Source: Heliocidaris erythrogramma (lineage: Eukaryota; Echinodermata; Echinoidea; Camarodonta; Echinometridae). From it: DNA of 64,000 nucleotides. Position 1 is the stretch's first letter. Each line of letters opens with the position of its first letter. The stretch spans positions 32,668,208-32,732,207 of the forward strand of contig CM046856.1 in assembly GCA_025617745.1 (NCBI GenBank). Reading direction: 5' to 3'. Below the pieces are notes generated by a model. That model searched no databases. It was given only the letters and a program-made list of their open reading frames with translations, and had not been told where the DNA came from. Positions 25,629 to 36,062 of this stretch are shown piece by piece. The translations under genes and the position numbers were made by a program.

Positions 25629-26685
25629 GGTTTTCCCGGTCAATTTCGCAGATTTGTCATTCAATTTGATAAGGGAGTCATTCAAATTCGCGAAAAAGAT
25701 CTGTGCCATGAAATTTATCATTCAAATTCATTTTGAGGTCATTCAAATTCGCACTTCGGTCAAGACATTTAGCGTTTACATCATTCAAATTCAAATATGC
25801 GTGGAGAGCATTCAAATTCGCTACCTCGCTTGGAAGCGTCTTTTCGAGCATTCAAATTCGCACGTGGGCATAATGAGTTCATTCAATTTAGCATGTATTA
25901 CTTCCCTATCCCCAATGCGAAAAAATTAAATGAAATAAAGAGATACATTGCCCAACATGACATAGGCCTACTATACAAAGGAAACATTATATATATAACA
26001 TAATTCATGATAACTACATGTACGTTATGAATAACATTTTTCAGAGTATACATTGACAGCCAACACAGTGACACACTCACTATATATATATATAGTTAGA
26101 CATGAAAAAAAAAAACAGATTATGAAAAAGAATAAAAATCAATCAAGAAAATCTGCAATTCTGCAGGCACTATAAACGTTAGAAATGAAGAACAAAAATT
26201 CCTAGAACTAAATTTCAAAATGATGATAAATCAGAAGAAAATGAAATAAAAATAATAAATCAGAAGAAAAATAAAAGAATGTTATTGATTATAGAAAAAC
26301 ACACCCATGTGTGCAGAAAACTCAAAAAGGAAAGAATGAAAATACCAAATAATTATCAACTGACAAAATTTACTGGAACTACATTTGATTTTGAATGCTC
26401 AACGTGTTAAGTTGAATGATCCGAAATGAAATTGAATGCTGGAATAACAGTATTGCGCAATTCCCTTGCCATTCTTTGCTAAATTGAATGAACGTTTTGC
26501 GAACTAGGTGCATTTAGTGCGAATTTGATTGACAAAAACTTAGATTCAAATGACATAAATACAAATTCGAATGATATGAAAATGAATTTGAATTACAAAT
26601 CGGCTGTGCGCGACCTAAATCCTTGAAATTGAATGCACGCAAAATGAAATTGACTGACGATCTTACGAAATTGACCGGGAAAACC
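25629..26685. mobile_element. Inverted-repeat element with subterminal arrays of ATTCAAATTCGC
   Basis: The left end GGTTTTCCCGGTCAATTTCG and its exact reverse complement at the right end (about 26666-26685) are each bordered by TATA. Inside the left end, CATTCAAATTCGC-like words recur about eight times (25658-25890). Inside the right end, the complementary GAATTTGAATG/ATTGAATG words recur in inverted orientation (about 26395-26650). The centre is AT-rich without a transposase frame. The family is not recognised. Confidence 0.75.
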
Positions 26686-26913
26686 TATAGTATTGGATCT
26701 AGCAATATGATTAGCGAAGTACATGTGGAAACGCTGTTACTTCCCAGTTCAGTTTTTATAATGTTTATATCTAGAATAATCTATACATATGGGGTGTAAT
26801 TTGCTTCGGTTATCTTTCAAGCCAGTGCTTTCGTCTTCAGAAAGATGCTTATATCTTGCTCGTTCCATCTCCTCTTGGAATAAATTAACATGTATTTACT
26901 TCGGGTGACACCC

Positions 26914-26914
<1 letters not shown>

Positions 26915-26947
<33 letters not shown>
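26915..26947. repeat. Poly-C tract, 33 bases
   Basis: The longest homopolymer in the window. Length is likely unstable and may be misestimated in assembly. Confidence 0.9.
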
Positions 26948-27756
26948 ATCCCTCTCCAAAGAAAACATGAATATGAGAAGCTTTGCATTTGTTACTAGGA
27001 TTTTTTTCCACACACACAAAAATATGTTATTGAGAGCCAGTCTGTGTAAAAGTTTCTCTCTCAGCAGACGTGGCTGCCTTTTGAATTTACATTAATGTAA
27101 ATAATGCATGATAATATGTCGTATCATATGGAACATGGTTCATGGCTTTCATATGGATTGGGAAGTGACAAGATCAACGAAATGGTCCATTGTCATGTTG
27201 GTGATAGTGAAAAGAGTCCCCTTTTAGGCACTTGTTTTTCTTTCATGCCAATCATTTCCAATTGTTATAAAGGAAGGGGGAGGTTTCTATATACATGATT
27301 AACCTGAGTGTATTATGGTCGCAATGAAAAACTGTTCTCCACAGTTAAATTATTTTTTCTCTCTCATTAACCTAATGGTTTGTTGATAATTTATTCAAAG
27401 TCTGTCCATTACTTATTTAACTTTTACAAAGACGAGTGAGGATCAAATATGTAGCGAAGTGTGAGATTATAAAGAGCATTTCAAAGGGACAGGTGCGTTG
27501 AGTTTGTAAGTTTAATGGTTTGCTTTCATTTCCGTAATTAGCAAGTAAAATGCAATAATTGATTTTATATGATGAGAGAGGGTGGACGAGGGGTGGAGAG
27601 ACAAAAAGTACACTGACGTTTTATCTTCATGAGTTTTATTTTAGATAGAATATCCTACTGGGAAACATGTAATGTGATCAAGAACACTGCTTTGATAAAA
27701 TGGAGGGGTTTATTATGTTGGTTGAAATTGCCCGGCCAGACAGATAACACCGAATT
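26948..27756. other. No gene seen
   Basis: AT-rich. The 64-codon frame at 27104-27298 has no domain content. Confidence 0.45.
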
Positions 27757-28697
27757 CCCTGATAGCAGAAAGTGTTAAAAAATGACGTGATATTTACGTC
27801 GTGGTTTTCGTCTTTTTTACGTCCTGTAATTACGTCAAGAAGACGACAACTTGCACCAACGCAAGACGTCAAGAGGAAGTCTTATTTTGACGTCATCTCT
27901 ACGTCTTCATTCCTCTTCCCTGATAGCAGAAAGTGTTAAAAATGACGTGATATTTACGTCGCGGTTTTCGTCTTTTTTACGTCCTGTAATTACGTCAATA
28001 AGACGACAACTTGCACCAACGCAAGACGTCAAGAGGACGTCTTATTTTGACGTCATCTCTACGTCTTGTACACTGTAAAAACTAAAGTGCTACTTTTAGG
28101 GGCATGTATAGTGAGTGCACCTGAAATGCTGTTTATAGCACTTGTAGTGTGCTAATTTACCAGCAAAAAAAAAATGTGACCGTGGCGAGCCTCGGACCAG
28201 GTTCCGCTGATTGAGAGGCGCTGACGTTACCGATGGACTAACGAATGCTTCTTGCAATCCAGTTTAGTCATGGGAGTCAAGTAGATAACATGAACTATGT
28301 GGTGTCGTAAATTCACTATGTAACAATATGATCTGCTCTAAATCGTACAATGTGAGTTAGTCTAGCGGTAATGCCAGCAGTTCTCGATCAGCGGACCCTG
28401 GTTCGAAGCTCGCCCAAATCATTTTTTTAATGAATGTTTAGCAGTTTAAGGAGCCGGTCCAGCTCCCGTGAAAGTGCTGAAATAGCACTCTGAGTGCAGT
28501 CCCTATGCATGCCCTCAAAAAGTGCTATATACAGCACTTCAGTTTTTACAGTGTACAAATGACGTCAAAATAAGACGTCCTCTTGACGTCTTGCGTTGGT
28601 GCAAGTTGTCGTCTTATTGACGTAATTACAGGACGTAAAAAAGACGAAAACCACGACGTAAATATCACGTAATTTTTACCACTTTCTTCTATCAGGG
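27757..28697. mobile_element. ACGTC-rich inverted-repeat element, one arm duplicated, host to a second element
   Basis: Arms begin CCCTGATAGCAGAAAGTG (27757 and, after 161 bp, again at 27918). The right end closes with CACTTTCTTCTATCAGGG (28697). All three arms contain TTTACGTC..., CAACGCAAGACGTCAAGAGG and TGACGTCAT in matching order. The arms are therefore 140-160 bp, with the left arm tandemly duplicated. A TA-flanked element (28071-28553) sits between them. Confidence 0.8.
28071..28553. mobile_element. TA-flanked element carrying two divergent tRNA-like modules (copy 1)
   Basis: The ends CACTGTAAAAACT and AGTTTTTACAGTG are inverted and flanked by TA (28069-28070, 28554-28555). Inner arms both contain AGTGCT/AGCACT words and CATGCCC. 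Two tRNA-like modules point outward from the centre: one on the - strand (about 28245-28184) and one on the + strand (about 28352-28414: GTTAGTCTAGCGGTAATGCC and GGTTCGAAGCTCGCC). Another copy lies at 35294-35783 in reverse orientation. Confidence 0.8.
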
Positions 28698-29097
28698 TTA
28701 GTGTGTCCTATCATGGCAAGTATAAGTATTTGAAGGAAATTGTGAACTTAATTTGGTCTCATAGGCCATCGTTTACGCGCGCCAAGAAGAACACATCTTC
28801 ACACGATATTTATGATTTTGACCTACGTTGTGTGTCTAAATAATCATAGAATTTAAATCATAGACATGTTTAGCAGAGGAGTTCGGATTTCTTCACCCTT
28901 GATTTGGTTAGTCAGTTTAGACCAGATATCTTAAGCAGGAGTAAACGTTTACTTTACAGAGATAATCATGATAGTAATCATGATACCGAGGTTAACTTTA
29001 TATGCGTTATATGCAAATCACTGCCTCCAATGTCGTGCATGTTTACAGACACGAATATATACGCCACCATTGTTTCATGACATACGATCCGAGTCAT
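28698..29097. other. No gene seen upstream of SLCO gene 1
   Basis: AT-rich sequence without recognisable frame or repeat. Confidence 0.4.
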
Positions 29098-29345
29098 TAG
29101 CGTACCCAATGGGGGGGGGGGGGGGGGGGGGGGGGGCAAACCTGGAAACTTTTTACCAAAAGAAACAGATTTTGAAAGACAAGTATACATTGTGCCCACC
29201 TTTGTTTCAGAACCCTTTTTTTTTTTCTTGCGTGTCAGAGAATTATGGAGGAAAACTAGACCCCATAAAATCTGGTACTGGTCCCCACTGAACGACTTTT
29301 GGAGGGCTGGCGAACAAAAGAAAAATATTTCATGGCTGGCGAAAA
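29098..29345 (+). repeat. Dispersed poly-G repeat, second copy
   Basis: A run of 26 G (29111-29136) is followed by TTTACCAAAAGAAACAGA and the core GTGTCAGAGAATTATGGAGG. It lies about 0.7 kb upstream of SLCO gene 1. Confidence 0.7.
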
Positions 29346-29866
29346 AAAAAAGTTTTTGCCAAGGTCCAGGCCAGTTACGCCAATGATCCGAATATTGTTG
29401 TATTTAAACACGGTACAATACTCTGACAGGTATTTACACAACGGCGCAGCAGCAGAATATTTCAACTGCATCAGAAATCGTCAACATACTAGAGAAAAAA
29501 AAAATCTCACTTTATTTATGACATTTTGAAAACAATTGCACAGTGAAAAACCGTGTTAGAAATAAGAATTTTGATGAGCTTCGAGTGCTTAATTATTTTC
29601 TGTGAAGTGGATCCATTGCATTGAGAAACATAACGCATCTTTCTCCTCGTTGCATTTTATGAGCATTAAAAGTAGTTTGTGCCTTCAACATCCATTTAAT
29701 GTACATCGATGCTCATTTAAAACGAAGGGGAAAAATCTTCCGCAAGATGTTATTCACATGTATGTATCATCGTTTGTTTTGTTGGGGTTTTTTTTTTTTT
29801 TTGGGGGGGGGGGTAGCAATTACGATATTTACCATCTAAAATGGAGTGTTTCCTTTTCTTTTGCAG

Positions 29867-30062
29867 AATCATAGCATCGATTTGAGCAAAATGGAAATAC
29901 GGTGGACTTATATTCTTCTATGTGTATGAGGACTCAACAATTTAGCTTATTCTTTGAAGCACCGTCCAGGGAATCCAAGGTCTTGGTGACCACACTCCCT
30001 CCCGACTATATACCAGACAATACAATACTTTACACAATCAGTACTAATCGAACGAACTAACT
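29867..30062 (+). other. Probable 5' UTR of SLCO gene 1 with upstream splice acceptor
   Basis: A pyrimidine-rich stretch ending in TTTTCTTTTGCAG lies at about 29851-29866. It would make an exon starting at 29867 and running into the first coding exon. This suggests an untranslated first exon further upstream, which I could not locate. An in-frame stop (30045-30047) lies 18 bases before the ATG. No TATA box is evident. Transcript data would decide it. Confidence 0.35.
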
Positions 30063-33000
30063 ATGGAGGGAACATACAAAGCAAGTGATGATAGGATACT
30101 GTTAAGACCGCCCTCTACGATTGGGACTCAAACCAACTTTAACGACCCTCAGCGATTAGCCGAGCTCGAACGGGGAATCGACAACCCACTTGCTGTCGAA
30201 ACCGAGACATCGCTACAAAACGGTGACACCCATGAACACAATGGATCAGCCTCGAATGGAACAGCCTCGAATGGAACAGCCTCGAATGGAACAGCGAACG
30301 GCGAGGCGAGGACGATGTCAAATGGCAATGGCCACGTGCCTGGCCCAGATGAAATCCCGCCGAAGACAAGCGACGCCGACGATGATGACGATAACCCGGA
30401 ATGCGGATGGTTTCGCTGGAGACCTGACTGCTTACAGGTATATGTAATGAAAAACATTTTATAGAATTGCCACGAAATTCCTGTCATTTTGTAATTTCTT
30501 TATCATTCACATAGTTTCTCAGGCTGTAGCTCATAACTCCTTACATAGTTTCCTCAAATATATGTCATCTTTTGGGGGTAAATGTTATCTGGTTATTGTC
30601 CATGAATTGATTTTCAAAAATGGTTGTAGAACAATCGTTCCAATTTTGAGCGTGCATTTAGATTCACTGCTTGAACAGACTGACGTTGAGTAGGCAGTTA
30701 CGTACTCTACCAAATTCTCAAAAATACATTCATCTTAACCTGATGATATAGCAAGAAACGTTTCCCGATCTGGTTGAGTAGAAAAGAAAATGTAATATGT
30801 AATCATGTGGCAGGATAGAATGAGACCAGATGAATACTTCGATAAGGACCCTACTAGAGATGTGTAAACTTACAGAAACTTGGTATGTTTGACAAATTTT
30901 ATTTTTATCCCTTCACAGTGCTGCAATAACATTGTCGGCTACACGCTCTTCCTCTCCATCTTCGTCATCGCTCAGGGTATGACCGTCAACGGGCTCGTCT
31001 ACGTGGTCATCACCACGCTCGAGCGCCGCTTTGGCTTCACGAGCGTTAAAAGCGGCTTCATCTCCAGCAGTTATGACTTCACGGTCATGGTCATCATCAT
31101 CTTCGTCACGTACTTGGGGGAGAAGGCTCACAAACCCGTCTGGTTGGGCTTGGGAGCCTTCATTTTTGGGATAGGTTCGATCATTTTCACGCTTCCACAC
31201 TTCTTGACCGGAGATTATGTTTATCAGGTAAATAATAAAGCTTTCCCCTTGTGGAAGTGTTTTTTCCACTTCTCTTATTCCTCGCGTAATGCGCTGCATT
31301 TGTATAATACAGGGCAAGTCCAATGTATTCGGTCATTTTTTTTTTTTTGGGGGGGGGGGCGGAGAGGTTAGTTTCCCTAAACATCTTTTATATTGTCTGA
31401 ATAATTATTCAAATCAATGCAGTGACGTAACCCATAGCCTATTACAAGCATACTTGTAATTTGATTTAAGTTGATATATTGCAGGTTACTCACTTTTTCA
31501 AACACCAGCAAAATACATCTTGTCTATAATCTAAAAGTCAGAATCATACTCTGTTTCCTCATTTATATTATGACACTGCCATTACTGCACATGATCTTCA
31601 GATTGGTTAGTAAAAACGTTAAAACTCGCATATAAGTGAGTTAAAGAAAATCTACTTACATTAATTAGCTCGGTATTACTGCTTCATGTCGTGCTTTCGT
31701 TGCTTCACAGACAATATATAATTGATTAAATTACCTTGATAATCATGACTGCGTGCTTCTGCCATTTCTCTTCGTAGGATTCCGATTTCGAGCTCTGCGA
31801 CAGCAACCGAACAACGGAAAATGCCTGCGCTGGGGTAACCGTACAAGACGAAAATCTGGTCAATTTCTACGGCGTCTTCATTCTCGCTCAGGTGTTCCAC
31901 GGTGTCGGGGCCTCACCGCTTTACACACTCGGTATCACGTATATCGACGAAAATGTGTCGTCGGCCGCCTCGGGACTTTATATAGGTAAGAACCGACACT
32001 GGGGGTAAAGGATGGTGGTGGAATGGTTTCAACAGAACAGTTCACAAATGCATTCAACTCTTGTACGTACATAATTCTTATAAGCATGCACAAAGTAGCT
32101 CTTGGATACCTTGAACACAAGTTGTTTTTGATGACCTCAAAGCTTGCCAGAGGCTTGTCGGACGAATCAACAAGGCCCTATTGTATGTAACCTGCATTCT
32201 ATTCAAATACAATGACCCGTAACAAACAATGTACAAGTGAGAGCATGTGTCGGTTTTCGGAGAAGAGGCGTCTATGAATTTTAATATAATTTGTGAACAG
32301 GGGATCGTTTCATCAAGCGTTTTATCAGTGATTTTTACCGACAAATATAAGCTACTGAAATCCTTGCATCTGATTGGCTGAGAGCAAATTTGTCAATAAA
32401 ATCACTGACAAAACGCTTGATGAAATACTCCCAGGTCTCTTGGAAAGCACGTTTTAGTCGAATGCACGTTGCACAGGAGGTGTTATATCACTATGCTAAT
32501 TTGCTAATTGAGTGTTCCATTCCAAATAATTAATGCTACGGTGAACAGCAAACAATATACATGTAGATAACGGTGAATGGCTCCTCACTTGCATGGAGAT
32601 AAAGCAATGTTCCATAATTATGCTCTTAATGGCTTGAGTATTTTTTTAAGCCAGTGCTCCACCGACATTGCGTCAGTGAGTTGCATCTGTGCCTTGAGAC
32701 TGCGTCAGGACATTCCTATGAATTTAAATGCATAAAAACGCTCTTGAACGACACATTGAAATGACGCCTCATGTAATGTGCACGCAGAGCGTCAAGGCAC
32801 GGTGCATCATTTGCTGGCTTAGGACTGCGTCAACGTATGGGGCTGTCTTTGACGCTATGTTAAGCCAGGCTCACATGAGGCGTCATTTGCTGACGTAAGG
32901 ATTGCGTCAGTGATTTGTACGGTCTTTTGCGCATCATGAAAGAATGATATCGTTTAAAAAGCGATTGCAAAGTGAATTTTACAGTGGAAACAAACGTATG

Positions 33001-34924
33001 AAAAATTGCATTGACGGGCTCGATTAGCGCAGGTACTGACGCAATCGAAATGACGGCTCTTGTGAGTCGGACTTTAGAGTGATATCATACACACAAAGTG
33101 AATATCAGTGAATTTATGATTCATCATATTCGACAGGTATCTTCAAATCCATGGCAATTCTTGGACCAGCAATAGGATATATAGTGGGAGGAGTATTCCT
33201 GGGCCTCTACACTGATTTACAAGATGCTGATGAGTGAGTATACTTTTACAAAAAAATCCCAATGCACCTTCAAGTTGCTTAATTTGCATGTAAAAATGTC
33301 CAAAAAACAACAGCAAACGTGTCAGTAGAAGTTTGAAAAAAAATCAGACCAAGGTTGCAGCCCTTCAAATGATGATTCTTAAATTGGCGACTCGGTCATC
33401 TGATTATAATGATACTATTCATTTATTTCCTCACAAGTTTCATATCTAAATTTCAAGTAAAATCTTGGGTGTGTAGACATTTTCTCCTACCCCCATAATT
33501 ATATATTGTATACAGTTTTGTAGTCGAGACATGGGGTCCCGAAACTAAGGCCAGGAGGAAGTAAATTTTGATAATTTGTGGTTTTTGAGGTCAAGGCCAA
33601 GACCGAGACATAAAAATATCAACCGCGACCAAAAACTGGTCTATACCATCACTCATTACATAATACACAATTAAAATTGTAACGATGAGGTATGGTTTTA
33701 TTCTAGCTTTTAAAGTAACGTTATAACCAAAACACCCATGGCCTGAACTTCTTCGCGTTCCATACTTTAGTTGTCGTTTGTTATTTTTGATTGCTAATTT
33801 GTCATACCCAGATAAAAAAAATGGCCGTGAACGTTTTCCATCATGCTCGACCTAAATATGGTCATAAAAATACTGAAATACAAAAATCAAAATTTGATGA
33901 CGTCACACTTCGGTACTCTATTGTGACGATGATTATTTTGTTGCTGCTTTCATTTATTACTGTTATTATTATTACTATGTTTTGCTATATATTTCTACCC
34001 CAGTCTTGACATCACTCCTGCTGATCCTACATGGGTTGGTGCTTGGTGGCTAGGTTTCATCGTAGCTGCTCTTATCTCATTTTCAATAGTCATCCCTTTC
34101 TTCGGATATAGCAGGACGTTACCGGGTAGGTTATGTGATTGTTTTAATGGTTTAGTTTAACTGACTGCTAAGAAAGCAGGCAGATGTTTGCAAGTAGGCA
34201 ACGAGGGGAATATACGGCTTCACGTCCTATCTCGGTAATGAGGAGTAATGCCTTATCAAAGGTCACTATAGCGGGTCGACTTGGTTTCGGATCCTGGACC
34301 TCCCGTTTACGAGACCACTAAGTCATCGCGCCTTCTCTTATATTGACTATTTTTTTCTCTGTAAAAGTGAGTTTCAACTGGCCCTAAATTGGATAGATTT
34401 ATCAACAACCCCCTTTTTCATGGAATCAAGGCAAAAAATTGCCTCTCTTAGACTTTCCAACTACTACAGGTACATCCATGCTGTGTTCACTATCAGTTAT
34501 TATTATGCTCTCCATGTGGGAAGTTTACTTAGCTATATTAGCCTTAATATGAAATTAGTGTAAATTTTAAAATAATGCAGATCTATATGTGTTTCTCATT
34601 TCTTATCTTATTTCCATCTGGTTTCGCCAGGCGGAAAGAAAGTCTTCGCCCAGCGCGAGGTCGAAACCCAGAAGGGGACGGAATTCGAAACAAAGTCGGG
34701 GTGGAAATCGATTGCCCAATTTCCCAAAGCTTTATGGACGCTCATCAAAAACCTTCCGTTTATGTTCAACAATTTATCGACTGCTTGTGAAACATTTATC
34801 TTGGTGGCTGTGGGAGTATTTGGTCCCAAATATATGGAGTCGCAGTTTAATATGACCGCCGGCGAGGCTGCTATTATCGCTGGTGAGAAAATTACTTATT
34901 TCTTCTAATTAAAAAAAAATACTT

Positions 34925-35004
<80 letters not shown>

Positions 35005-35013
35005 GTACTACTT

Positions 35014-35066
<53 letters not shown>

Positions 35067-36028
35067 GTACTACTAGTAGTAGTAATACTCACTGGCGTAA
35101 ATCTGCAAGAATTTCTTTTCAACTCGGGGGGGGGGGGGGGGGGGGGTGACCATTCAAGGAGAAGAAAGCCACCCCCCCCCCCCCCCCTGATGAAAAGAAG
35201 GAATGTGCGGATTTACGCCAATGGTAATACTACCATTACTACTTCTACTACTCCACTATACTACAACTAATCTAACCACCACCAATATTACTACACTCTA
35301 AAAACTTAAGTGCTGTATATAACACTTTTTGAGGGCATGCATAGGGACTGCACTCAGAGTGCTATTGAATGCACTTTCACGGGAGCTGGACCGGCTCCTT
35401 AAACTGCTAAACATTCATTAAAAAAAATCGTGATTTTGGCGAGCCTCGAACCAGGGTCCGCTGATCGAGAATCGCTGGCATTACCGCTAGACTAACTCAC
35501 ATCGTACGATTTAGAGCCGATCATATTGTTACATATGGATTACGACACCGCATAGGTCATGTTATCTACTTGACTCCCATGACTAAACTGGATTGCAAGA
35601 AGCATTCGTTAGTCCATTGGTAACGTCAGCGCCTCTCAATCAGCGGAACCTGGTTCGAGGCTCGCCACGGTCACATTTTTTTTTTTTTGGCTAGTAAATT
35701 AGCACACTACAAGTGCTATAAACAGCATTTCAGGTGCAGTCACTATACATGCCCCTAAAAGTAGCACTTTAGTTTTTACAGTGTACTACTACTACTACTT
35801 CTAATCATATTACTATTACTACTAGTACTACTACTACTACTGCTGCTGCTACTACTACTACTACTACTTCTACTATTTCTACAACAACACTACTAGTAGT
35901 AGTACTATTACCATTACTACCACTGCTACTACTAGTACTACCACCACTGCTGCTACTACTTTTGATAATGCTACTACTGCTATAACTACTACATGTACTA
36001 CTACTACTACTACGACTACTACTACTGA

Positions 36029-36062
<34 letters not shown>

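Noticed and set aside
30913-31323. 136-codon - strand frame over SLCO exon 2
   Set aside because: Antisense shadow of a verified coding exon.
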